Shown here: positions 12,071-22,311 of the stretch, piece after piece
Layout: each line of letters opens with the position of its first letter
Numbering within the stretch: position 1 is the stretch's first letter
DNA from: Sepioteuthis lessoniana
Taxonomy: Eukaryota > Mollusca > Cephalopoda > Myopsida > Loliginidae
Direction of reading: 5' to 3'
Assembly (NCBI GenBank): GCA_963585895.1
Contig: OY757917.1
Span: 99,776,774-99,840,773, forward strand
DNA: 64,000 nt
Program-made: the position numbers and the translations under genes
The notes under the pieces: generated by a model
Seen by the model: the letters and a program-made list of their open reading frames with translations, nothing else
Told to the model about the DNA's origin: nothing
Database searches by the model: none

Positions 12071-12365
12071 TATATTCATTTGCTTTAATATAACAGAAGT
12101 AATGGATAGAGATACCAAAAAATCAATAAAAACAACAACATTACGCAATTATTTTTACATTTCAATTGACTTAAAGCATTTATCTTGTTTTTTATCGCCA
12201 GTTTTACAAGTAAAGAGTTACCAGCAAAGTTATGACTAGTGAAATATATGCTGTAACTTTAGAAATATATAAAAAGCCATCCTTGTATAAGAAAAGTAGT
12301 GGTGATGAGGAGGTTTATATCTTTCTGAAGAGTATAAGTTCAAAAGTAAACCTAATGGTGCAACT

Positions 12366-12478
12366 GGTGTTTGAACTCACTTACTACAAAATTGCAGAAC
12401 AGCATATTAACCACTACACCACGAGTGTCTCCCCACTACTTGCTCATGCTGGAGGAGTTGGGTGAATAAATACACTTA
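12366..12478 (-). mobile_element. SINE fragments: tRNA-like head and SINE B tail
   Basis: On the minus strand, 12366-12424 reads as a tRNA-like head: A box TGGTGTAGTGG, then GAGTTCAAACACC as an imperfect B box. Immediately to the right, on the plus strand, GCTGGAGGAGTTGGGTGAAT resembles the SINE B tail. These are probably two abutting fragments. Confidence 0.5.
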
Positions 12479-12696
12479 GAGGGACTTTTTTTTCTAATTG
12501 CTTTCATCTAAATTTTCTTATCGCTTAACTTCTGTACTCATTGTCTTGACCCCATCCGTGTTTTGTTAATTTGCATCTCTTTATCCTTTAGAACCCTGAT
12601 AAGCTGTCCTCCCTCCTGTGCCCATCAACCATCCTTGACTCCTGGCAGAAAAATAACTGAAAATGTAAAATTTTATAATCTATTATTTAACAGCAT

Positions 12697-12972
12697 ATTT
12701 ATATACCGGCCATTGGCCTAATGGGTAGAGTGTTTGCCAATGGTCAGGGAGATCGGGGTTCAATCCCAAGTCAAGTCATACCAAAGACTCAAAAAATGGT
12801 ACTTGATACTGCCTTGCTTAACACTCAGCATTATAAGGTAAGGATCAAGGGTAAAATGGAACAATGCAGGGAATGGAGTACCACACTCTCCTACACTTCA
12901 GTGTGGTAGCTATTGAAAAGGGAGCCTTTGGGTCACCCTCAACTAAGGTCGCCAACTTTACTTTTTTTTTAC
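12697..12972 (+). mobile_element. SINE A copy, full length, with 14-bp target duplication
   Basis: The head CATTGGCCTAATGGGTAGAG holds a perfect A box (TGGCCTAATGG) and GGGTTCAATCCC holds a perfect B box. The body includes CCAAAGACTCAAAAAATGGT, AACACTCAGCATTATAAGG and TAGCTATTGAAAAGGGAGCC. The 3' end is AAGGTCGCCAACTTTAC followed by a T-rich tail. Exact 14-bp repeats TTATTTAACAGCAT at 12683-12696 and 12973-12986 flank it. The 62-residue open frame within is incidental. Confidence 0.93.
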
Positions 12973-12989
12973 TTATTTAACAGCATGAT

Positions 12990-14018
12990 TAGAGGCACTG
13001 GTGTTAGACAAATAACAGTCGGTCAGGTTCTGACAGTTAAGAATTTCTTTGATCAACTGGCCTATGTGGGAACTCCATCATAAATTCCAATTGAGTTGTC
13101 ATCACAGTGGCCTAGTAAGAGATAGATATCTAAGTGAAATAACTGAAAAAAAATTATTCTTACTCCTTTTTCATCAACTGCAAACTATAAGACTTTTTCA
13201 CTAGAATATCAGTGACTTTAGATTGTCTTTATTGGTGACAACTCCAGCATAGTATTGACTATTACTAGTCATTATCAACTGAAATATGGAAAGCAAAATT
13301 AAATAAAGCATTGTCTACATTATTGACCCCAAAATGATCAGAATTGCTGATGAAACCATTGCTAATTATCAATGACAATTAAAAGTCAATAATTGGATAG
13401 AGAAAGAAGCAAATATGAAGAGCATATTTAGATGTGTGAATTTGACATAAAGTGACAAGATAAATTATTTCCATAAGTAAATTTTTAAAAATAAACAGAC
13501 ACATGCTTTTTCTTTCAATATTAGAAATGGCCAAAACATTATTTTGAATAATAATTCACAATTTCCTCACCTAAGACAAATACTGCATTTTCACAATTTG
13601 TTAATCAGAAAATATACAGGGAGACAATAGATTCTAAGATTAATGAGAAAGAAACTATTATACAAATTTGGCCACATCTTACACACAATAAATTATCTTC
13701 ATAAAAATAAGATCAAACAAAACAAGAAATAATTTGTAGATATGAGAATTTTCCCTGAGAAACAATAAAAAGTAGATATATAAAACAAGTAGGTATTTGA
13801 ATGTAGAGAATTTCTGTTCTCTCATACTAGCATTTTTTAGAAAAATAGATCAATATTTCTTCATTTGGAATTATCAACAACTGAACATTCCTGGCAGCAG
13901 GGAACTGACCTCTTTGATCAAATCATTGAAAATTTTAGGTTAATGAGCAATGTGTACCAAAGCCTCCTAACATCTCTGGGTTGGCATTAACTTGAAATTC
14001 TCTGTAACAAGTCCAGCA
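12990..14018. other. AT-rich stretch without recognised features
   Basis: No gene or repeat family is recognised here. Confidence 0.45.
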
Positions 14019-14618
14019 CAGTGCTGGATTTACCTATAATCTAAATATGCTATAGCTTAGGGCTACAAAGCCTCAGTCTCATTTCTTAAAAATATATTTT
14101 TATTTTATTATTAGTATTTATTCTTTAACACTAATTCATTAAAATATATAACTTTTTCTTTGTCATTTTTTGAACCAAATTTTTTTTTAAGAAGAACAGC
14201 ACATTTCATATAGCTTAGGGTCTCAGCTGGTGAAGGACTGGCCCTGGTCAAGCAAACATTTTTGTAAATGTGGGTGAATGGTAAAAAAGCATGCTAAAGT
14301 CTTCTGATAAGTGATATGTTAGCCACAAGATATGTGGAATTGTATATTTAGTCAAAGATGGTAGCAGACTGGAGGAAAGAAGGTCATAGATCTCATAGAC
14401 AGAAATTGGCTCAAGGGAGGTTGCTTATGTCCTAAACAACTTAGGTTTTGGGAAAACTTTTTTCCAAGAAATTACAAAAAGCAAAGGTTATAATTTCAAT
14501 TGCAATTTATCTTGTGAGACCTAATTTGATATTTATTTATTTTTCCTTTTGAAAATATTACTAGGAACTTCACAAAAACCTGCAACCCATGAGACTACAA
14601 TGTCTTTATCCGGCCCTG
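14019..14618. mobile_element. Possible non-autonomous hAT-like element
   Basis: CAGTGCTGGAT at 14019-14029 and ATCCGGCCCTG at 14608-14618 are inverted copies of each other with two mismatches. CAGGGCCGGAT-type termini are common in animal hAT-like non-autonomous elements. No transposase frame lies between them. The 8-bp flanks (GTCCAGCA and TATCCTAT) do not match, so the required target duplication is not supported. Confidence 0.3.
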
Positions 14619-14626
14619 TATCCTAT

Positions 14627-15785
14627 TTGTTAATAAAATAGATGCAACCACTGAAACCCATTATAGATATAAAATGAAACATTCCGATAGTTAATGAAGG
14701 AACCTTTTTAAAAATCAATTTCTTTCTCTGGACCTGAAGACTCAAACATTGATGGCTTTGAGGACATGTTTCATATTTTCCAAAAGCAAAAATTTAAGAC
14801 ATGTCTGTATCATGTTTTTTTCATATTTTACTTCTTTAGAATATGCATTGTAAAGTAGTTTTAGTTTAATAAAAGTTTGAAATGCAAATGTGTTATTGAT
14901 TGGGACAACAGTGGATAAATGAAACTTTAGTAAATGATTCTATCGCTGGTAAGGTATTACAAAACAAAAACGAACTTATTCAAGTACATTAGTGAAATAG
15001 GAATTCACTACTGGAAAATTCACTTTAATTTACAGAAAGCTTATAATTTTATCTATACATTAAAAGCAAATTATTATTTTTCTTTCTTTTTGTGTTACTA
15101 CAACTGGATAATAAAATATAAATGTTCTCTTGAACTGATAATTTGACAAATTACTTTTTATGATATATGATTTCAAATACGTTTTCAGTTTCCAAATCTA
15201 GATAATGGATTGATTTTGTAACTTTGAATTTGGTTATCAGTAGAGTTTAAAAGGAAAAGAAGACTTCAGTTTATGAGGATTATTTTGTTAAGAATGAGAG
15301 CAGTATTTGGTGATATACTAGATGAAAATGTGTGTGTAAATTGTGAAAGAAATAATGAGATTCGGATAATAATTATTTCCATGTTTTTTCAGATGGAATT
15401 ATCATTCTCTGTGTTAACTGAAGAAAGTATTATTTTCCATGAATAAATTTTTCTTGTGAGTGATGTTTTATAGATTTTTCTTCAAGGATGTCCAATAATT
15501 TGCTGATGGTTTTTCTTCTCTACTTTTAACGTTTTTTTTCCCTAACTTTACACAACCAGAGTATTAGTATACAAATGCAGAAATATTGCAGAAGACTTGG
15601 AGACTCTTTGGAATAAAGGGGTCAAGTTATTTTCTTCATTCATATAGGTTTTGTTATTATCTAATGTTTCTTTAATCCAGAATGTCCTATAGGATTACAC
15701 CCCTTGCTTTCCAAAATAATACTTCTAATAACCACTAGGGGTGAAACAAAATAGCATTATGAAATGTATGGTAAAATTAAAACTA
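14627..15785. other. AT-rich stretch without recognised features
   Basis: No gene is recognised. Short open frames here lack codon structure or motifs. Confidence 0.45.
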
Positions 15786-15810
15786 TCCCTTCTTCATTCT
15801 TAACATGAAT

Positions 15811-16320
15811 CATCATGTGGAGAAGTGAAAATTGAACAACTGGTCTCAGGGGACAGTCTCCCCAAGCAGTAGCTGATAAGCAGGGCTGAATTCGTGGCTT
15901 GGCGCCCCAATATGGAGAACAACAAAGAGATCAAGCATTTTTTGATCTGGCCACACATGAGTCTTGATACGTAGCTCCCCACTATAAAATGACCTTGTGC
16001 CGTATTCTGGCTTGATGGGAAGTCAGTTAAATACCTTCTTCTTTCTTGGCATTTAATACTTCCCTGTCATCATGCTGGGAAGTGAAAAATTGAACGATTG
16101 GTCTCAGTGGGACCGTCCTCAAGGTTTTACCTGCTTTATAGGGTTGATTTTATTGCTTGGCGCCTGAGGCATTGCAAAAGGGGATGCCAACAGGACTAAG
16201 CATTTTGGGGATTAGGCACGCACATGAGTCTTGATTCGTGTGTGGCACCTCACAATAATATGGAATTTTCTCAAAAACTGACTTGATAGGCAGTCTTCGT
16301 TTCTGCCTCAACAACCAGAA
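15811..16320 (+). repeat. Diverged tandem pair of ~257-bp units
   Basis: Two direct copies start at 15811 (CATCATGTGGAGAAGTGAAA) and 16068 (CATCATGCTGGGAAGTGAAA). In order, both hold ATTGAAC, TGGTCTCAG, GCTTGGCGCC, ACATGAGTCTTGAT and CTTGAT.GG.AGTC. Spacing and order are conserved although much sequence between has diverged. The function is unknown. TTGGCGCC recalls a retroelement primer-binding site but here lies mid-unit. Confidence 0.75.
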
Positions 16321-16711
16321 AGTACGTACGAGTGGGTGGATTTCCCGACAAGGATGGGGCCTTTTAATACCCCCCCCAAAAAAACGGAAACTGCTATCAG
16401 AGAGAATTGTCCCGCATCATATTTTGAACACGATCAAAAACTGCTGACACCCTACCAAACTATATCACAATTAACACACGACACAATTAAGTCCCTTGTA
16501 TTTCCGCCACAAGACCTAAACTGCTCATAACCTAACAACTACTGTGCCAAGCCAGCCAAGAACAACGTATAACCAAACGCCTCCTGACCCTTATTTGGTG
16601 AAAGAAGAGAACCTGTGTCTTTTCTAATCTACCGACTTCAATTTATTTAGAATAAACGAAATTAAATCCAATTCTCTTGTCCGTTGTCTCTCGCAACCAT
16701 ACGTTTGTCTA
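16063..16711 (+). mobile_element. Candidate solo LTR or LTR remnant
   Basis: The segment begins TGTCATCATGCTGGG and ends GTTTGTCTACA, so it has TG...CA termini. A polyadenylation-like AATAAA lies near its 3' end at 16651. Directly after it is TTTGGCACGAGG, which is placed and shaped like a primer-binding site (TGG start), though I cannot assign the tRNA. No gag or pol frame follows. Base composition is less AT-rich and has more CpG than its surroundings. The second tandem unit forms its first third. This is an inference without the partner LTR or a target duplication. Confidence 0.3.
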
Positions 16712-16731
16712 CATTTGGCACGAGGAAATGT

Positions 16732-17529
16732 TAAATCATAATACATTTCCTCTGCTACAAGTGCCTAAATATTTTTACACCTCTCATAATTGTGGCGGTG
16801 AGTTTTGGTACTCAGATACGACAAATAAATGAACACAAACCTTCAAATCCACAATAGTAAAGCCTAGACGATCATATTCAACCATCATAGAGTCACTACT
16901 TAAAAAAGAAGCTACTGTCGAATACTTGAAAAGAGATATCTTAAATAATGTCATTGACTGGAAGACCCACAATCAGTTAAGAGCTCCACTGACCTGTCCT
17001 CACTATAATTTCTCTAACCTGACTGAAAATGGCATTGATTTTCGTTTGCATCTTAAGACCATGAATAACGGGCAAGGGAGGGAGCTATTCAGTGATGTCT
17101 CGAGTTGAACATTGGTTGATTTTTGCTTTGTTCTATTTTCGAAGTAGTCAAGAGTCGATCAAAAAATGTATGCGCGTATTCGTAGTGTGTGCGTCAAAAT
17201 ATTGTTCTGGAGGAAATATTAGTAAACAAATAAAATATTAATCAACATATATGTGTGTGCGCGAGTGTGTAAAGATAACAGCTGCCCCTAAAGTTCGTTC
17301 AAACAAGTCTTCACCAAATTGATATAATTTTCTTTTTTGTTGGCAGATGTTTGTCAAGTTTCTGGACGTCGTATAAAAATCATTAAAAACAAAATCATGA
17401 AAATTCTTTGACATTTAAAAAAAAAATCGTTCTTACCTATTTTTCGAAGGAATTTTCTGAGAATGTGACAAGAATATTTTCTACTACTTTTGTCCTTTTT
17501 GTATTGTGGCAAAGTAAAGATACCAAACA
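16732..17529. other. Mixed-composition stretch, no gene recognised
   Basis: It contains a short open frame (16926-17108) with no recognisable motif. A ~38-bp motif at 16797-16835 (GAGTTTTGGTACTC) recurs at 21268-21306. CpG dinucleotides are noticeably more frequent around 17165-17260 than in most of the window. Confidence 0.35.
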
Positions 17530-17566
17530 ATTCAAGAATCATGTTTGACAAACATGATTCTTGAAT
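17530..17566. other. Perfect 37-bp palindrome
   Basis: Arms of 18 bp (17530-17547, and 17549-17566) are exact reverse complements about a single central base at 17548. The outer end is ATTCAAGAATCATG. The perfection suggests a recent origin or selection. It lies just upstream of poly-T and (TC)n tracts. Confidence 0.95.
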
Positions 17567-17657
17567 ACCATTTCAATGAATGATTAATAACTATTTCAAA
17601 ACGATTTTTTCTTAATTGCCGCTCTCCATGACACTTTCATACAGAACATGTTTTTCA

Positions 17658-17661
<4 letters not shown>

Positions 17662-17692
<31 letters not shown>

Positions 17693-17694
17693 GG

Positions 17695-17747
<53 letters not shown>
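17662..17747. repeat. Poly-T tract followed by (TC)n
   Basis: About 29 T residues (17662-17690) are followed by about 25 TC units (17697-17747). The open frame across them, with a Phe run then a Ser-Leu run, is an artefact. Confidence 0.95.
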
Positions 17748-17749
<2 letters not shown>

Positions 17750-17995
17750 GGTAGGCTAAGTCTAATTTATTGTTTGTTTTGTGACTTTTTAAAATGTATT
17801 CATTTATTTTTATTTTTTAAGGCAGAACGTCATCTAGCAACCATAGTCAATAGACTTGAAATCGAAAACAATTTTTAAAACGCAGAGGTTGTTGTCGGAT
17901 AGTAATTTTTAAATTCCTTCCTTGCAGAATTTAGTTGTTTGGTCTAAGTTTCTACCCAACCCAACATATACCGATATTTTATTGTATTGACAATA

Positions 17996-18115
17996 ACACT
18001 GGTTTACAAAAATAAATTTTTGGTCTGAGGCAAGAATGGGGATAGGTGTTTTTTGTTAATTTGTGTGTGCTGAATTCAAATTTATAAACAGTTTTGCTCT
18101 ATCACCTCTAGTTTT
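17996..18115 (+). repeat. Left inverted-repeat arm around the 18.2-19.3 kb pseudogene
   Basis: Holds ACACTGGTTTACAAA (17996-18010), GAGGCAAG, GTGCTGAATTCAAATT (18067-18082) and ATCACCTCTAGTTTT (18101-18115). All four recur in the same order, inverted, at 19639-19748. Confidence 0.85.
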
Positions 18116-18250
18116 CTGGCTTTTAAATAGTCTCATTTTTAGTATAAACAGAGAATATATGTGCATATTTCAAGAGTTGCAGCAGCTTATAACAGATAAA
18201 ACAGGGTAGATAAAGAACACTGATTGAATCAATATACTTGGATGACACAA

Positions 18251-19292
18251 TTACACAATATATAGTACCACAGACAGTCCAAAGTGTGTTTTCTTAGAAG
18301 ATCTGGTGTATTTTGCCTCCGGGATGTCACACAAGAGCACCCAGCAGATGTCTCCCATCATGCCGGGGTTCCATTTGCCTTGATAGTTGCTCTCCATCTT
18401 CGTTATGTCTTGGTGGAATCCTTCTCCATGCTCATCACTCATTGCTCCAAGGTTTGGCGGGAAGAAGTTGAGATTGGAATGGAGAAAATGAATCTTGAGT
18501 GACATTCGGCACCCCATATCCTCGTAAGACTTTAGCAACTTCTCAATGCAGGCTTGGTAATCTGGTACGCGTGTGTTACCAAGGAAGCCACTACAGACTG
18601 ACTTGAATGCTTCCCATGCAGCACCACTATTGTGTAACGCCTTCACGAAATTCTTCATCAAACCAAGTTTGATGTGAAAAGGAGGAAGAAGCACCTTATT
18701 CATGTCCACCAGAGGATTCTCCTTGAGGCCGTGTTTGCCAGGAACAAAAGTGCTTCTAGACCCCCAGTCTTTCTGCTAGTAATGCTGGGATACAGCTCTA
18801 CTATACCAGAGACAGAGAAGACAACAGTACTTTGTAAAGCCTGCTTGCATACCCATAAGAAGACCAATGACCTTATTTGTTCCGCTTCCTGAAACTGGTG
18901 ATCCTTACATCTTCCTGGACTAGGTTCCACTGTTTAAGACGAGAAGCCAAGAGCTCGGACTGCTGTTTTGACAGATACAAATCACGAGCAAGATCATTCA
19001 GGTCTTCTTGCGTTATCCAGTGTGGCTCATTGCCAATTGTTCCTGAATATGTAGACTCAATATCTTCCAAAGATATTGACTCGGCAAAATCCTCCCTTGA
19101 AGGCATTTTTTCATCTGATGAGGAAAAAAGATAATTATTTACTGGAGGTGTGGGTACAGGAAGATCATCTGAATGGGGAACGGCTCTCATAGCAGATCGA
19201 AGGTTGGGATATTTGATCTTTTCCCTAGAAGATGCATTGAAACCAGTTATATTAGTTAAACAAAAATAACAATCATCTGCGTGGTATAACAA
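18251..19292 (-). pseudogene. Broken copy of a widespread animal gene family of unknown function
   Basis: Two blocks on the minus strand belong to one protein family. The N-terminal block (19292-18873) contains HADDCYFCLTNITGF, a PVPTPP stretch and a LARDLYLSKQQSELLASRLK segment. The C-terminal block (about 18845-18251) contains QAGFTKYCCLLCLWYSR, LLPPFHIKLGLMKNFVKAL, FLGNTRVPDY, SLKIHFLHSNLNFFPPNLG, SDEHGEGFHQDI and YQGKWNP. From memory, relatives are common in arthropods, cnidarians, fish and molluscs, usually annotated only as uncharacterized. The segment that normally joins the blocks is absent. A TAG at 18776-18778 interrupts the C-terminal frame, and a frame change separates the halves. 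It is therefore a pseudogene. The CxxC/CLW and H-rich motifs suggest a nucleic-acid-related protein, but that is a guess. Inverted repeats on both sides suggest mobility. Confidence 0.75.
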
Positions 19293-19349
19293 AGTAAAAC
19301 TAAATGTGCATTTGAAAATGTAATACTAATATTTAGTAACCCAAAAGAT

Positions 19350-19464
19350 GTGTAACACGATAGTTGAGGGACACCAACCTCCTGCGCCGCCTGCGAGACA
19401 ACCTCTTCCAATGACTGCCAGAGTGTGGATTGAGACCTGCTGCCTTAACTGCCAAAATCCGTCT

Positions 19465-19504
<40 letters not shown>
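19350..19504. other. Short GC-richer patch and (TA)n microsatellite
   Basis: 19370-19460 is richer in G and C (CTCCTGCGCCGCCTGCG) and is followed by a (TA)n run at about 19466-19504. No motif is recognised. Confidence 0.5.
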
Positions 19505-19508
<4 letters not shown>

Positions 19509-19638
19509 AATGTCATGCTATCACTTACATTTAGCACATAATAACTAAAAAAATAAGCCATAAGTCTCACAATATTAGAATTAACCCTGAATTCATATAC
19601 GCCTTTATGTACCGTATATGCACACTATGCATATCTAA

Positions 19639-19748
19639 AAAACTAGAGGTGATGAGTAAAAACGGATTTCTAATTTGAATTCAGCACCCTCAAATTAGGT
19701 AAAAACGGGTATTTTTGTGCTTGCCTCAATTTCTTTGTAAACCAGTGT
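19639..19748 (-). repeat. Right inverted-repeat arm around the 18.2-19.3 kb pseudogene
   Basis: The reverse complement repeats the four motifs of the left arm: ACACTGGTTTACAAA at 19734-19748, GAGGCAAG near 19721-19728, GTGCTGAATTCAAATT at 19672-19687 and ATCACCTCTAGTTTT at 19639-19653. It lies upstream of the pseudogene's start. Confidence 0.85.
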
Positions 19749-19769
19749 AATCATACCGACGTTTAAAAA

Positions 19770-20980
19770 CTGAATATTTGTAAAATTGAATATATCAATG
19801 AGCTGATGGGAAAAAGTGTAGTTTAAATATTGAAGATTGAACTGCGTTCTTCAATTAAAACGAAATTAAAAAGTTTATTATGGCAACAATTTATAACAAT
19901 GATTTTTACTTACGTCTCAGTGAAAGAAAAGAATATCCTGAATAAGTGCTTCTTGAAAGAAAATATTGAGTTCAATTTTTAAAAAATCTGATTTTACAAT
20001 AAAATCTCCCCGACGTGAAATACATTTTTCGCAAGAGAAAACACGAGCAAGAAAAGTTCAAGAGATATTTATGCACTGACAGAAAATAAATATCTTTTCT
20101 CAATAAAACTAGATATTTAAATTTAATGAAAAAAAGTATAATTAGCACTTCATGTTAGACTTGTCTGGAATGATTGAGTGTGGTAATTAACTAAGCTTTT
20201 TGATGAGATGTGGCACAAGGCCGTATGATATAAACATTTTTTTCTAAGAAAAAAATCAAACCGACCACGTGCGGCACTTGATTTAGCCAGAGTGGAAAAG
20301 GGAGAAGTAATCCCAGACAATACGACACCAAAAAGCTACCTCCCACTATTTGTCGAGAACTAATATTGGGACCCTCAGTAAGAATTCGGGGACCAACTGT
20401 AAAGGCACGAAAAAATAGCCAACGGAAGGGTTTTGTCACTCACTTCTTGAAAAGTCGATAAGTATTTCAACAGGTAAGAAGCTTCCCAAGGAATAAAAGT
20501 AAAATTAAACGAAAGTCGACTACTGAAATTCTACCAAGTTAAACAACTGAAAGAAAATTCAACCTAGAATTCTGCTGAAAAGAACTTCGAAATTTAATGA
20601 AAACTGAAATATTTCGACTAAACTAAAAAGAAAAGAAAAGTATTCAAATTCAAAGAGCTTTGTTTCCCGGACACTCTCTCAGATAAGTTCCTGCAAATTA
20701 CGCTAACATTTGCAATACTTTATCTTTTCTATCCTTTTCTTTCTTGTTTGTTTTGTATAAAATTCCTTTTTAAAAACATTTTTGTCTGGGTTATCTTTTT
20801 GAATCAGTATCCGAACTAGAAAGCTGTGGAACTTATCGTTTAAAATTATACACTAAAGCCCCCTAAAAACATTACCCAGTTAAATACTAAACTTGGCTTT
20901 AGTGTCATTCCAACATATTAAATATTAAATTTTACTCTAAATTCCATTATATTGATTTTTATTCCCTTTAAATTCTTTTA
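19770..20980. other. Mixed stretch, no gene recognised
   Basis: AT-rich with a less biased patch at 20190-20470. A consensus-like splice donor, CAGGTAAGAA, occurs at about 20470, but no convincing upstream coding exon was found. Confidence 0.35.
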
Positions 20981-20984
20981 ATGA

Positions 20985-21063
20985 ATAGGATACTCAATGA
21001 GACTTGAACTCTCTTGTGAAGCTTTGCGAGTCAAGCTAACTAACCATTACACCACCCAAGGTG
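20985..21063 (-). repeat. tRNA-like SINE head or tRNA pseudogene
   Basis: Read on the minus strand: GGGTGGTGTAATGGTTAG with a perfect A box (TGGTGTAATGG), a short AGCTT...AAGCT stem in the anticodon-arm position, and AGAGTTCAAGTCTCA with a perfect B box (GTTCAAGTC). The acceptor ends do not pair into a clean cloverleaf, so it is more likely a SINE head than a functional tRNA. Confidence 0.6.
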
Positions 21064-21446
21064 CCCAGAGTGAATGTGTGTAATGAGATATAAGAATTTA
21101 ACCTTTAAGACGAAATAGTGAAATGATTGTGTGGTATGAATTTCCTTGTTGGAAAAATAACTTTTGATCACTACTAGGAGGTGATGTCGTAGCAACACAT
21201 TTTGGTATAAAAGAAAAGGTGCCTTGACGAACTTTACATTTTTCATCCAGAATGCAGTAGAAGGAAGATTGGGAGTTTTGGTACTCGGATGCAATAAATA
21301 TACGAAGACAAGCCGTCAAGTCGTCAACTCCCTAACCCATTCGATCCCATCTCCACACAATGTTCACTGCAAAAAGTTTTCATACATATAGGAACACCTT
21401 TAATTCAGGACCCAATAATCAAATAACTATCATAATAAATATGTAT

Positions 21447-21680
21447 TATGCAGGACACTGCTGGAGAAGCAGGGACGAACTCATAAGTGATGTACTCTTG
21501 TGGACCCCCACACATGGCCGCGCAAAAGCAGGACGACCAGCACGAACATACATTCAGCAACTATGTGAGGATACGGGATGTTGTCCAGAAGACCTGCGTG
21601 AGGCGATGAACGATAGGGAAAAGTGGCGAGAGAGGGTCAGGGATATCCGTGCTACCAGCACGACATGATGATGATTTCTA
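21447..21680 (+). mobile_element. RTE-like LINE, 3' fragment
   Basis: A 5'-truncated LINE tail. It encodes the last ~73 residues of the polyprotein (HCWRSRDELISDVLLWTP, HGRAKAGRPARTY, WRERVRDIRATS) with an intact frame to TGA, then an ATGATGATG tail. The residues THGRAKAGRPA and LCEDTGCCPEDL place it in the same subfamily as the 45.9-49.0 kb copy. Confidence 0.9.
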
Positions 21681-21898
21681 TGAGAGACACATAACTACTT
21701 TTTAATCTTTTCACACATATACGTTTAAGCTAACAAGATTTTTTTTCATACCTACAAGTTCTATCGTTTATATTCTTAAAGTAATTGATTTGTACATGTA
21801 TATGAAAGAGAAAGGGGGGTGTTTAAAAATGTGAGGTGTAAAGGGATGTTTAAAAAAATTGATATTTTGTTATTTAATAATTAGACCTATTCTTTCAA
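21681..21898. other. Short linker, nothing recognised
   Basis: AT-rich sequence between the LINE fragment and the next SINE. Confidence 0.4.
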
Positions 21899-21899
21899 T

Positions 21900-22155
21900 A
21901 AATGGCGTTTGGCCTAGTGGGTAGAGTGTTCGCTAATGGTCCGGGAGACCTGGGTTCAATCCCAGGTTGCGTCATACCAAAGACTTTAAAAATGGTACTT
22001 GATACCTCCTTGCTTAACACTCAGCAATATAAGGTACGTATCAAGGGTAAACTGTAGCAATCAAGGGAAAGGAGTAGCGCCCACCCCTACACCTCGGTGT
22101 AGTAGCTATTGAAAAGGGAGCCTTCTGGTTGCCCTCGACTATGGTCGCCAACAAC
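21900..22155 (+). mobile_element. SINE A copy
   Basis: The head GCGTTTGGCCTAGTGGGTAG has an A box (TGGCCTAGTGG) and GGGTTCAATCCCAGG has a B box. The body (CATACCAAAGACTTTAAAAA, CACTCAGCAATATAAGG, TAGTAGCTATTGAAAAGG) and the end ATGGTCGCCAAC are complete. A target duplication was not obvious. Confidence 0.88.
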
Positions 22156-22311
22156 AACAAACACCTGAAAAGAAAAAAAAATTAAAACATAAAATTTTGA
22201 GTTGTTCCCACACATGCTGTTAAAATTTTAGGTAATTTGAATAAGAATTGGTTATATCACTAGATTACAAAATGATATCGATTTTTCTAAAACACTCCGT
22301 ATAAGTATTAT

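Noticed and set aside
16713-16726. GGCACGAG, which matches a common cDNA-cloning adaptor
   Set aside because: Genomic context is continuous on both sides; a chance match in a possible primer-binding site is more likely than vector contamination.
18284-19134. Plus-strand frames across the pseudogene
   Set aside because: Antisense shadows; the conserved motifs are on the minus strand.
20462-20476. Splice donor CAGGTAAGAA as evidence of a host gene exon
   Set aside because: No convincing coding frame ends at it; isolated donor-like sites occur by chance.
20985-21063. Functional tRNA gene
   Set aside because: A and B boxes are perfect, but the acceptor stem does not pair and SINE heads with the same boxes are common here.
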